A stretch of DNA of 64,000 nt. It comes from Segatella copri (GTDB lineage Bacteria > Bacteroidota > Bacteroidia > Bacteroidales > Bacteroidaceae). A program made the position numbers and the translations under genes. This document shows, piece after piece, positions 32,218-40,694 of the stretch. The DNA lies in NCBI RefSeq assembly GCF_015074785.1, contig NZ_CP042464.1, positions 3,321,001-3,385,000 of the forward strand, read 5' to 3'. Positions within the stretch are counted from its first letter, which is position 1, and the number at the start of each line of letters is the position of its first letter. The notes below the pieces were generated by a model. The model saw only the letters and a list, made by a program, of their open reading frames with translations, was not told where the DNA came from and did no database searches.

Positions 32218-32688
32218 TTATTTAATCTTCTTGAATGTGATAGTACTAGGATATGAGGCGTTGCCATCCAGATTGTATTTTAAAACCATAGTTGTCGAAT
32301 TAATACTCTGGATGGTATAAACATCTAAAACGTTGATGCCATCTTCTTCGTATGTAGTTAATTTGTTGCCTGAGATAGTATAGGCTTCTCCGGAACACTC
32401 TATTTTCCATTTGTTTCCAGTCCAAATATACTCATTGAAAGTGCCACCTTGCTTGAATTCGAAAGAGATAGCATCATCAATGTCTATGTCCTGATCTACT
32501 TTAGCAGGCTTGTCATTTTCATCCCAGTCATAGCCTGTTACATGTGTAGGTTGCCACATTCCAATGATGTTTGTCTGGACATCTTCTGGGGAAGGCGTGT
32601 CTTCGTCATCTGAAGAACAAGCAGTGAAGGACACCATTGCAAACAAGGCGAAAAGAATCGCCAAAAGAGAAAAATGTAACTTTTTCAT
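32218..32688 (-). CDS. Lipoprotein, lipocalin-like
   Basis: The product is 156 aa. The lipobox FTAC (Cys24) is followed by SSDDEDTPSPED, an acidic surface-export signal. The mature domain has 'IIGMWQPTHVTGYDWDEN', 'FEFKQGGTFNEYIWTGNKWK' and 'GEAYTISGNKLTTYEEDG' and ends 'YPSTITFKKIK', typical of lipocalin-like lipoproteins of Prevotella. It is probably exposed on the outer membrane. It has a ~300-base leader behind a consensus promoter and a strong terminator. The ligand is unknown. Confidence 0.8.
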   Translation of the reverse strand: MKKLHFSLLAILFALFAMVSFTACSSDDEDTPSPEDVQTNIIGMWQPTHVTGYDWDENDKPAKVDQDIDIDDAISFEFKQGGTFNEYIWTGNKWKIECSGEAYTISGNKLTTYEEDGINVLDVYTIQSINSTTMVLKYNLDGNASYPSTITFKKIK

Positions 32689-33001
32689 AAAATTTGCCCG
32701 TTATGCCGATAGCTAAGCTTTTAATGTTATTAAATTAGTTGACTGGATAGATTGCGAAGCCATCGTTCTACATAACCTACGGATACAAACACGTGGACGA
32801 AACTTGTCCAAATTGCAGCCGTAGGAAAAGCTGATTAGAACAACAAGTAACGCCCACGATATAGCGGACGTTCACTATCTGTCGTTTCTAATGCTCTTTT
32901 TGAAATTTCCTACGTTCCAATTTGCATGACCGAATAGCAAACGCTAATTTAACCATCAAAAATATGGAAGTCCTCACAATAGTGTGATTCGATTCCAACT
33001 G
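32689..33001 (-). promoter_or_regulatory. Long, possibly structured leader of the lipoprotein gene
   Basis: Transcription from the promoter at 33002-33032 would give a leader of about 300 bases. CCTACGG (32776-32782) and CCGTAGG (32819-32825) can pair around an inner GGAC/GTCC stem. A 22-codon frame on minus (32888-32956, MVKLAFAIRSCKLERRKFQK onward) could be a leader peptide. I do not recognise a known riboswitch. Confidence 0.4.
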
Positions 33002-33032
33002 CAAAGATAAGGATAATTCTTGAAATAGCAAA
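33002..33032 (-). promoter_or_regulatory. Promoter of the lipoprotein transcript
   Basis: Read on minus: TTTG (33029-33032), a 19-base spacer and TATCTTTG (33002-33009). Confidence 0.72.
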
Positions 33033-33236
33033 ATAAAACCCAGAAATTTAAAGGAAAAATTTTCTTTTAGACTTGCTTCTGTTCTTTTTAAGTTTGTCTG
33101 CACAGCCCTCTTGCTTATCTTTAAAAGTCAAAGGATAGTTCTATGAAGAACGTTCCTTATTCTCTTATATATTGTTGATGATGTTGTATCACAAGAGAAT
33201 TGTATTCGTACGATTATTTCTTGCATGTGCAAAAGA
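33033..33236. other. Spacer without recognised feature
   Basis: AT-rich sequence with no supported gene. It lies between the lipoprotein promoter and the terminator of the regulator gene. Confidence 0.4.
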
Positions 33237-33282
33237 ATATAGCAGAAAGTTGGGGTCGTTCCTCAACTTTCTGCCATTTATT
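33237..33282 (-). terminator. Terminator of the regulator gene, second copy of the module
   Basis: GCAGAAAGTTGGGG (33242-33255) and CCTCAACTTTCTGC (33261-33274) pair with one wobble. Together with about 25 flanking bases (ATTTCTTGCATGTGCAAAAG) it repeats the sequence around 32140-32200. Confidence 0.7.
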
Positions 33283-34897
33283 AGCCTATCACATTGCATA
33301 GTCGGTTGATGGCAGCATCAAAAGTGGTGAGGTCTTTGGCTCGCTTTCTGATGGCTGCCTTGTAATTATAGATAGTTTGGGTAGAATAGAACAGGAGGGT
33401 GGCCAGTTCCTGACCATCCGTAATTCCCAGTCGCATCAGTGCATAGATACGCAGTTCCTTGGTGAGACTGTTAGGGGCAGGGAGAACAATCTGCTTTTCT
33501 GGCAACAGCAGTTGGTTGAACTCTTCCACGAAATTCGGATACAAGTCAATGAATGCCTTGTCGAAGCGAATATAGAAGTTGGCTGCCTCTTCTTCTGCCA
33601 GCTTGTAGCTGTTGATGGCAGTCAGAAGATCGGCAGTTTGCTTTGCCTTGATTTTGCGGCTTACCAATTTGCGATAATCATCCAGTTTCCTGATATATAC
33701 GGCACTGATGTCCATGAATAAATGCATATAGGTCTCTCTTCGCTTATTGGTGTTGAGCAGTTTCTGGTTCAGTTCGTCCAAGAGTGTATTTTGGCTTTTT
33801 ATCTCCCTACGGCTCTTGGCTAGACGCTTGTTCATCTTGAACGCAAAGAAAGCCATGGCAAGGAATCCTAGCGATAGGATACTCACGATGACGAGGGATG
33901 CTGTTACGATGCGGTTCTTGCGTACTTCTGCCTGATGGTTCGTTTCTGTGATAAGGGGAAGTATGCGTGAAATCTCAACCATACGGAGACGGTTGTTGTA
34001 GAATTGGGCATCCTCCATGGAGCAATAGATGTATTTGGAAGCCCTCTTTGCATAGGAGGCATCCTTATTATATAGATAGGTGGAAAACTCCTGAAGGGCC
34101 AGATTCTCCTTCAGGGGACATATCTGGTCTGAAATGGCTGCTTCTACAATATACTTTTCGTATAAATCCTTTTGGTCGGTATCATAATAATAGCGGGCAA
34201 TGCAATAAGCCGATGAGGCATGCACACGGCTGTTCAGAGGACTGGCTGAAAGTGCCTTCATGTAGAACTGAAGTGTTTTTTTGCTTGTACGCTGCTTAAG
34301 ATATTCAAACTCTCCTGACAGATAGTAATAAAGAGCGGATTCCTTGTTGCCGATATGCTCAAGAGTCTTGCCTAAATATAAACGTTTCTTGGTTACCAAT
34401 CCTTTTTGAAATTCCGACTTGTTACAAAAAGATTCCCAGTAGTTATATACCCAAGCCAAGGTATAATAATAGTATTGCAATAATTTAGGTGACATTTTCT
34501 CCACATCCATTGCAAGCATTAAGTCTTCTGCCTGGCTGTAGAAACCACCCGTCGATAGCACTGCCGCACGATTGATTTTATTCAGGTTGATGAAATAATC
34601 ATCCTGAAGTTGTACTGCCAGCTGGTAGCCCTTCTTGGCATAGGTCATGGCAGAGTCGTAACGATAGGTATAATACTCCCTGTAGATCTGGTTATAGAGC
34701 CTAAGCTGGCTGCGCTTGTCGGAAGTTGTGTATAGTTGCTTTTTGAGTCTTAGCAGTTTCGCTTCTTTTCTTTGGGTAAACTTGCTTCGCTGAGCGATGT
34801 AACTGTCTAAACGATGGAACAGCTGTTCCTCGTTTACGGAAGAAGCATTTGCCATTAATGGCATAAACATCATTAAGAACCACAATACTACTTTCAT
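33281..34897 (-). CDS. Membrane-bound transcriptional regulator, TPR plus DUF6377-like
   Basis: The product is 538 aa. A signal peptide (~1-18) is followed by a periplasmic TPR-like helical region (~25-320, 'LRLYNQIYREYYTYRYDSAM', 'ESALYYYLSGEFEYL'). One membrane helix follows (~330-352, 'IVTASLVIVSILSLGFLAMA'), then a coiled coil, then a cytoplasmic C-terminal region ending in a LuxR-like HTH ('ELRIYALMRLGITDGQELAT', 'FYSTQTIYNYKAAIRKRAKD'). This matches the Bacteroidota regulators with DUF6377. It is divergent from the TonB receptor/alpha-galactosidase pair and probably controls it in response to a periplasmic sugar signal. Confidence 0.85.
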   Translation of the reverse strand: MKVVLWFLMMFMPLMANASSVNEEQLFHRLDSYIAQRSKFTQRKEAKLLRLKKQLYTTSDKRSQLRLYNQIYREYYTYRYDSAMTYAKKGYQLAVQLQDDYFINLNKINRAAVLSTGGFYSQAEDLMLAMDVEKMSPKLLQYYYYTLAWVYNYWESFCNKSEFQKGLVTKKRLYLGKTLEHIGNKESALYYYLSGEFEYLKQRTSKKTLQFYMKALSASPLNSRVHASSAYCIARYYYDTDQKDLYEKYIVEAAISDQICPLKENLALQEFSTYLYNKDASYAKRASKYIYCSMEDAQFYNNRLRMVEISRILPLITETNHQAEVRKNRIVTASLVIVSILSLGFLAMAFFAFKMNKRLAKSRREIKSQNTLLDELNQKLLNTNKRRETYMHLFMDISAVYIRKLDDYRKLVSRKIKAKQTADLLTAINSYKLAEEEAANFYIRFDKAFIDLYPNFVEEFNQLLLPEKQIVLPAPNSLTKELRIYALMRLGITDGQELATLLFYSTQTIYNYKAAIRKRAKDLTTFDAAINRLCNVIG

Positions 34898-35200
34898 AAC
34901 TATCCTTTTAATTGTTATTGTTACTATCTGATAGGCTATTAGAGTGCCTTGTAATTGTATTTTTCTGCAAAGATACTACATTTATTTCTCTTTTTACCAT
35001 CTACTCTATTAAAAAGTATTAATATCTTTGATAGCTTGATTATTAGAAGGTTATAGACTTTACAAACCTAATATTTATCTACTCATAACCTACACATGAT
35101 GCCAATGTCTGAAAAATCTCCTTAACTTTGCAACCGCAATCGAATCGCATTCGGTAGCAAGTGAAATCATGTCAAACAAAGAATAAACAACTGTAGAATA
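34898..35200. promoter_or_regulatory. Divergent promoter region of regulator and receptor genes
   Basis: On minus, TATCTTTG (34968-34975) serves the regulator gene; on plus, TAACTTTG (35123-35130) serves the receptor gene. No clear -33 boxes are seen. No further gene. Confidence 0.55.
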
Positions 35201-37507
35201 ATGAACTTAAGAATCCGTACATTTTCTATGGCTTTGGTAGCGATGTCAGCTGCAAGCCAAGTGTATGCACTTCCTTCTGACGATTCTGAAAACAAGGAGA
35301 AAAAGGAAGAGCGTAATGTGATGCTCAACGCATCTGATGCCAACAAGCCTCGTGAAATCCAGATAGGATTGCCAAGCGAGGATGTAACCGTATATGAGAA
35401 CGGTCTTCCTGCCGTTTACTCTTCTTCCGTACACAAACTCTCTGCCCATTGGCGAAGCGATGCCTCACTGAAAGGTACCGACTTGATGACTCCATCTGAG
35501 TCTGCCATTGCTACTGGTAATATTGCGTACGCTGTTTCTTCTTTCAGCGAGTTGGGACAGAAAGAGTTCAAGGGCAAGCTTAACTATAAGGCAAACCATT
35601 TTGGTATGCAGAATGTAGATTTCAACCTGTCTGGTGGAATCGGTGACAATTGGCTTTATACTGCCAGTATGTATCAGAATTTCGATCCAGGTAGTTTCAA
35701 GCTTCGCTTTACTGATTATGCCGACCGTACCCAACTTTATCATTTCGGTATCACTCGTATCTTGAATGAAGGAAAGGGACGTGTCTCCTTATTATATAAG
35801 TATTCCAACAGCAAGAACCCTGGCAATTTTGCCAATGCCGCACCATTTATCTATTCAGGCGACGGCAGTATCAAGAAGATTGATGGCTTTGATCCGGGTA
35901 GGGACTCATACGTGCAGCGTCAAGGTTCTTTCCAATACTTGAATACAAAGTCAGGAAAGATGGAGACATGGAATATGAGCGATGGCAGTGAGAATCATGC
36001 CAACGAAATTGCCCTCATCAGCCAGTATCAGTTTGATAATGGATGGTTGTGGAAATTCAACGCCAAGTATATGGATGCTCCACGTGCCAATTATGTGGAT
36101 TACGGAGGAAGTACCATCTCTCAGGTGAGCGAGGCTGATGGCTATCAGCTTTCTGATGGATCTGCCTACAGTGGCTATATAGAAGGCCGTCGCACCTGGT
36201 TGCATGTTGGTAAGGTAAGCAATGCGCTTTTGACTACCGAAATCTCTAAGCAGTTGAACAACCATAAGTTAATGATTGGTTTGAACGAGTGGTATTACCA
36301 TCTCAATTACTATTCATCTTCGTTCCAGTGGGCAGGCACCGTAGAAGCTTATCCACGCACATTGAGCCAGATGTATGTCAATCCGCTTGATCCTACACAG
36401 ACAGCTCATCGTTCTGAGACTTTCGGTTATAATGAGTTGAGTCCAGAATATACCAAGGGATCAGAGAACAAGTTAGCACTCTACTTTACCGACGAATGGA
36501 AGGTAACTCCTAAGTTCAAGGTGTTCTATGGTGGTAGATTGGAGTACTACCGCATGTCTGCCGAGCAGATTTCTACTCCACGTTTCTCAGGATTCCACAT
36601 GGGCAACTATAATACATACGCCACAGCTGCTGATGGTTCTGTTGTTGCTACCGAGCACAGCATCGAAGCAAAGAACGTAACCAAGGATAAATTGAATTAT
36701 GCAGCCACCTTGCAGTTGACGTATAACCTTACCCGCCAGTTTGGTCTGACAGCCGATGCTACCATCGCCACCCGTTTCCCACGCATCAGCGAGTATGCAG
36801 GAACAGGTCCTACCGAGGAGCAGTATAAGCGAGTAACCATCCCACTGATTCGTGGTGGTATTTTCTACAAGAATGATTGGATTGACCTTTCTTCAATGGT
36901 GACCTACATTTCAAAGTCGAACAATATCGACCAGCAGAATCTTACCAAGCCTGGTACTACAGAGGGCAAGACCGTGTTGCTCATCTATAATATCCAGACT
37001 TTGGGTTGGACAACCTCGGCAGAAATCAATCCGTTCAAGAACTTCCACATGCATGCACTCTTCACCTATCAGAAGCCGGTGTATAAGAACTATAATGCGA
37101 GCGTAACGTTCAGTGACGGTCAGTCTATGGGTGTGAATGCCAACAATATGATTGTCAAGGAGATTCCTCAGGTTCTTATCGAGTTGGACCCTAAGTATGA
37201 TATCACCAAGAATCTGAATGCCTGGTTGAGCTTCCGTTACTTCGGTAAGACCTATGCCAACCTTCAGGAGGCACTCTACTTCAATGGTCACTGGGAGACT
37301 TTCGGTGGAATCAACTGGAATGTGAACAAGAAACTGAGCCTTGGCGTGAGTGTCATCAATATCTTTAACGAGAAGGGTGCCAAGGGTACCATTAGTGGCT
37401 CTGAGCTGATTACCAAGCAGGAAGCTGGCAAATATGACGGCAAGTACATGAGTGGTAGCTATCTCCGTCCGTTCACGGTGGAATTCTCTGCAGGAATCAA
37501 ATTCTAA
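35201..37507 (+). CDS. TonB-dependent receptor
   Basis: The product is 768 aa. A signal peptide ('MALVAMSAASQVYA') is followed by a short charged segment and a plug-like domain ('PREIQIGLPSEDVTVYENGL'). Many transmembrane strands follow ('NHFGMQNVDFNLSGGIGDNW', 'LALYFTDEWKVTPKFKVFYG') and the last strand ends in Phe ('RPFTVEFSAGIKF'). There is no carboxypeptidase-like N-domain and no SusD neighbour, so it differs from SusC. Upstream is a divergent DUF6377 regulator and 64 bases downstream is a GH36 alpha-galactosidase. Uptake of an alpha-galactoside (raffinose/melibiose type) is the likely role, inferred from context. Confidence 0.88.
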   Translation: MNLRIRTFSMALVAMSAASQVYALPSDDSENKEKKEERNVMLNASDANKPREIQIGLPSEDVTVYENGLPAVYSSSVHKLSAHWRSDASLKGTDLMTPSESAIATGNIAYAVSSFSELGQKEFKGKLNYKANHFGMQNVDFNLSGGIGDNWLYTASMYQNFDPGSFKLRFTDYADRTQLYHFGITRILNEGKGRVSLLYKYSNSKNPGNFANAAPFIYSGDGSIKKIDGFDPGRDSYVQRQGSFQYLNTKSGKMETWNMSDGSENHANEIALISQYQFDNGWLWKFNAKYMDAPRANYVDYGGSTISQVSEADGYQLSDGSAYSGYIEGRRTWLHVGKVSNALLTTEISKQLNNHKLMIGLNEWYYHLNYYSSSFQWAGTVEAYPRTLSQMYVNPLDPTQTAHRSETFGYNELSPEYTKGSENKLALYFTDEWKVTPKFKVFYGGRLEYYRMSAEQISTPRFSGFHMGNYNTYATAADGSVVATEHSIEAKNVTKDKLNYAATLQLTYNLTRQFGLTADATIATRFPRISEYAGTGPTEEQYKRVTIPLIRGGIFYKNDWIDLSSMVTYISKSNNIDQQNLTKPGTTEGKTVLLIYNIQTLGWTTSAEINPFKNFHMHALFTYQKPVYKNYNASVTFSDGQSMGVNANNMIVKEIPQVLIELDPKYDITKNLNAWLSFRYFGKTYANLQEALYFNGHWETFGGINWNVNKKLSLGVSVINIFNEKGAKGTISGSELITKQEAGKYDGKYMSGSYLRPFTVEFSAGIKF

Positions 37508-37571
37508 GATAATAACGAAAGTATTATAGCGTTTAATTATAACAAAGCAATCACATAAAAACCAAAGAACG

Positions 37572-39752
37572 ATGAAAAAGGTATTTATGATTATCGCAGC
37601 GATGTGCATGACATCTATCATGGCATCTGCTCAAAAGACCATCAGGGTGTCAACCGATAAGACCGACCTCGTGATGCAGGTTTCTCCTAAGGGTCGCCTC
37701 TACCAAGTGTATCTGGGTGACAAGTTGAAGAATCCTTCTGATTACAATCAGCTGAAGTGGGATGTATATGCGGCCTCTGATGGTGCCGTCAGCCAGCGAG
37801 GTCATGAGGTTTATGCAACCTCTGGTGCTGAAGATTTCTTCGAGCCAGCAGTGGCAGTGACCCATGCAGATGGTAATATGACTACCTATTTATATTATCA
37901 GTCTTCTGAAGAAAAGGCTATCAGTGGAGGTGTTGAGACCATCATCACTCTTAAGGACAAGGTGTATCCGCTGACTGTGAAGCTCCACTATGCTGCTTAT
38001 CCTAAGGAGAACGTCATCAAGGCATGGAGCGAAATCTCTCATAAGGAGAAAGCTCCGGTTACGCTTTGGAGATATAGCTCTACAATGCTTTATTTCAAGG
38101 CAAACAAGTATTTCGTTACCAATTATCATAGCGACTGGGCTAAGGAAGGACAGCCTGAAACTTGCCAGTTGACTGCTGGTAAGAAAATTGTTGATACCAA
38201 GTTGGGTACCCGTGCAGCCATGCAGGAGGAGCCTTTCTTTGAACTGGGATTCGATGAGCCAGCCAAGGAGAATGAGGGCAAGGTGATGCTTGGAACCATC
38301 GGTTGGCCTGGCAACTTCCGCTTTACCTTCGAGGTAGATAATGTGGGAGCCCTTCGTGTTATCCCTGCCATCAATCCATACGCCTCTAATTATAAGCTGA
38401 AGGCTGGTGAGACATTCACTACCCCTGAGTTTATCTTTGCCATGAGCGATAATGGTATCGGTGAGGCTTCCCGTAATTTGCACAATTGGGCTCGCCAGTA
38501 TCAGGTAAACATGGGTATGGAAGATCGCCTTACGCTCTTGAATAACTGGGAGAATACCGGCTTCGACTTCAACCAGCAGAGTCTTGCTGAGTTGATGAAG
38601 GATGCCAAGGATCTGGGTGTTGATATGTTCTTGCTTGATGATGGTTGGTTTGCCAACAAGTATCCTCGTAAGGACGACCATGCAGGTCTCGGCGACTGGG
38701 AGGCTACCAAGAGCAAGCTGCCTGATGGAATACCTGGATTGGTAAGAGATGCCAAAAAGGCTGGTGTAAAGTTTGGTATTTGGATTGAGCCTGAGATGGT
38801 GAATCCTAAGAGTGAACTCTTCGAGAAGCATCCTGACTGGGTCATCATGCAGCCAAAGCGTGATACCTATTATTACCGCAACCAGCTGGTACTTGATATC
38901 AGTAATCCTAAGGTACAGGATTATGTGTTCGGCATCGTGGATCGCATCATGACGGAGAATCCGGATGTGGCTTACTTCAAGTGGGACTGCAACAGTGTGA
39001 TTACCAATATCTATTCTCCATATCATAAGGAGAATCAGGGTAATTTCTATATCGATCATGTCCGTGGTATCTACAATGTGCTTACCCGTATTCATAAGAA
39101 GTATCCTAAGTTGCCGATGATGCTCTGCTCTGGCGGTGGCGGCAGAATGGATTATGAGATGCTTAAGTATTTCACTGAGTTCTGGTGTTCAGACGATACG
39201 GATCCATACGAGCGCCTCTACATCCAGTGGAGTCTGTCGAAGTTCTTCCCAGCCAAGACCATGGGTTCGCATGTAACCAATTGGAACAAGAATACCAGTG
39301 TGAAGTTCCGCACCGATGTTTGCAGTTCATGTAAGTTGGGCTTTGATATCGACCTCAAGTCACTTTCTGGTGATGACTACAAGTTTGTGCAGAATGCTGT
39401 CAAGAACTACGATAGCATGAAGCCTATGATTCTTGAGGGCGACCAGTATCGCCTGGTTTCTCCATACGAAGGCAACCATTGTGCCATTAACTATGTAAGT
39501 AAGGACAAGCAGCGTGCCGTTCTCTTTGCATACGACTTGCATCCACGCTACAAGGAGCCTCTGATGAATGTGAAGATGCAGGGATTGGATGCCGATAAGG
39601 TTTATACCGTAAAGGAGACTAATCTGATGCCTGGAAAGGAGTCTGATTTGGAGTGCAATGGCAAGCAGTACAGCGGTGACTATCTGATGAAAGTCGGCTT
39701 GAATGTATTCAGCCAGACCGATGGAACCAGCCATGTATTGGTATTAGAATAA
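37572..39752 (+). CDS. Alpha-galactosidase, GH36
   Basis: The product is 726 aa with signal peptide 'MIIAAMCMTSIMASAQ', so it is periplasmic or surface-located. The N-terminal beta-supersandwich is followed by a TIM barrel with 'LLNNWENTGFDFNQQSLAEL', 'FLLDDGWF', 'KFGIWIEPEMVNP', the nucleophile Asp in 'AYFKWDCN', 'LCSGGGGRMDYEML' and 'EFWCSDDTDPYERL', whose Asp is the likely acid/base. It cleaves terminal alpha-1,6-galactose from raffinose-type sugars or galactomannan. It shares a transcript with the receptor. The strong terminator at 39779 closes the locus. Confidence 0.95.
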   Translation: MKKVFMIIAAMCMTSIMASAQKTIRVSTDKTDLVMQVSPKGRLYQVYLGDKLKNPSDYNQLKWDVYAASDGAVSQRGHEVYATSGAEDFFEPAVAVTHADGNMTTYLYYQSSEEKAISGGVETIITLKDKVYPLTVKLHYAAYPKENVIKAWSEISHKEKAPVTLWRYSSTMLYFKANKYFVTNYHSDWAKEGQPETCQLTAGKKIVDTKLGTRAAMQEEPFFELGFDEPAKENEGKVMLGTIGWPGNFRFTFEVDNVGALRVIPAINPYASNYKLKAGETFTTPEFIFAMSDNGIGEASRNLHNWARQYQVNMGMEDRLTLLNNWENTGFDFNQQSLAELMKDAKDLGVDMFLLDDGWFANKYPRKDDHAGLGDWEATKSKLPDGIPGLVRDAKKAGVKFGIWIEPEMVNPKSELFEKHPDWVIMQPKRDTYYYRNQLVLDISNPKVQDYVFGIVDRIMTENPDVAYFKWDCNSVITNIYSPYHKENQGNFYIDHVRGIYNVLTRIHKKYPKLPMMLCSGGGGRMDYEMLKYFTEFWCSDDTDPYERLYIQWSLSKFFPAKTMGSHVTNWNKNTSVKFRTDVCSSCKLGFDIDLKSLSGDDYKFVQNAVKNYDSMKPMILEGDQYRLVSPYEGNHCAINYVSKDKQRAVLFAYDLHPRYKEPLMNVKMQGLDADKVYTVKETNLMPGKESDLECNGKQYSGDYLMKVGLNVFSQTDGTSHVLVLE

Positions 39753-39776
39753 CGTATCAACTATTCATAATAAAAA

Positions 39777-39820
39777 CAAAAAGCAGCAAAGTCTATAATA
39801 GGCTTGCTGCTTTTTTTTAG
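39777..39820. terminator. Terminator between the convergent GH36 and proB genes
   Basis: AAAGCAGCAA and TTGCTGCTTT form the stem (about 39779-39789 and 39804-39813), with A and T runs on both sides, so it works in both directions. Confidence 0.85.
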
Positions 39821-39848
39821 GTATCTGTATCTTTTTTCCCTAATGATT

Positions 39849-40631
39849 TTACTTGTTTAGCGGTCTTGCCACAAACTCAGTATGAAGGGTCTCCATCGGA
39901 TGCTCCTTCAGATTGATGAGGATGTTTGGCGTATTGCCGTTGGCGATGATTACCTTGATGCCGGCATTGGCTACATCGTGGGCGGTCTTTACTTTCGATG
40001 TCATGCCGCCTCTGCCGTGACTGCTCTTGCTGGCAAGGATGTACTCACTGATGTCGCGGTCGTAATAAACCGATGGGATGATGCGGGTGGTAGGTTCGCT
40101 TGGGTCGCCATTGTAGATGCCATCCACATTACTTAATAGAATCAATGTGTCGGCATTCATCATCTTGGCAATCAAGCCAGACAACTCATCGTTATCCGTA
40201 AACATCAGCTCGGTGATGCACACGGTATCGTTCTCGTTGACGATAGGGAGCACGTTGTTTTCCAGCATCACCTGCATGCAGGCTTCCTGGTTCTTGTACT
40301 GCTCTTCGGCACCGAAATTTTCCTTCATGGTCAATACCTGACCAATCTTTATCTTATATTCACGGAAAAGGTTGTAATAGAGACCAACGAGTTTCACCTG
40401 TCCGATGGCAGAGAACAGCTGGCGTTGCTCCACGCTGTCCAAATGATGGTCAACATGCAGTTCGGCTCTTCCAGCAGCCACGGCACCAGAAGATACCAGA
40501 ATCACCTCATAATCGTGTTTCCTGAGCCAGACAATCTGATCAACAATCGCCGACATTCTCGTTACATCCAGTTTTCCGTCTTCTCGGGTCAGCACGTTGC
40601 TGCCCACCTTTACTACGATTCTTTTTCCCAT
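39849..40631 (-). CDS. proB: Glutamate 5-kinase, short form without PUA domain
   Basis: The product is 260 aa. Only the amino-acid-kinase domain is present: 'RIVVKVGSNVLTREDGKLDV', 'VSSGAVAAGRAEL', 'PIVNENDTVCITELMFTDND', 'LLSNVDGIYNGDP' and 'HGRGGMTSKVKTAHDVANAG'. E. coli ProB has 367 aa and a C-terminal PUA domain that is absent here, as in many Bacteroidota. It phosphorylates glutamate for ProA. It is likely cotranscribed with the acyl-CoA synthetase-like gene 63 bases upstream. Confidence 0.95.
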   Translation of the reverse strand: MGKRIVVKVGSNVLTREDGKLDVTRMSAIVDQIVWLRKHDYEVILVSSGAVAAGRAELHVDHHLDSVEQRQLFSAIGQVKLVGLYYNLFREYKIKIGQVLTMKENFGAEEQYKNQEACMQVMLENNVLPIVNENDTVCITELMFTDNDELSGLIAKMMNADTLILLSNVDGIYNGDPSEPTTRIIPSVYYDRDISEYILASKSSHGRGGMTSKVKTAHDVANAGIKVIIANGNTPNILINLKEHPMETLHTEFVARPLNK

Positions 40632-40694
40632 TTTATGCCGATATTTATTTGGAGCAAGGAATCTGTTGCTTCAAATTCCTTGCCCCTTCAATCA

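Noticed and set aside
32888..33103. 71-codon minus frame
   Set aside because: Its upper part crosses the consensus promoter at 33002-33032. Only the last 22 codons lie in the transcript, so at most a leader peptide is possible.
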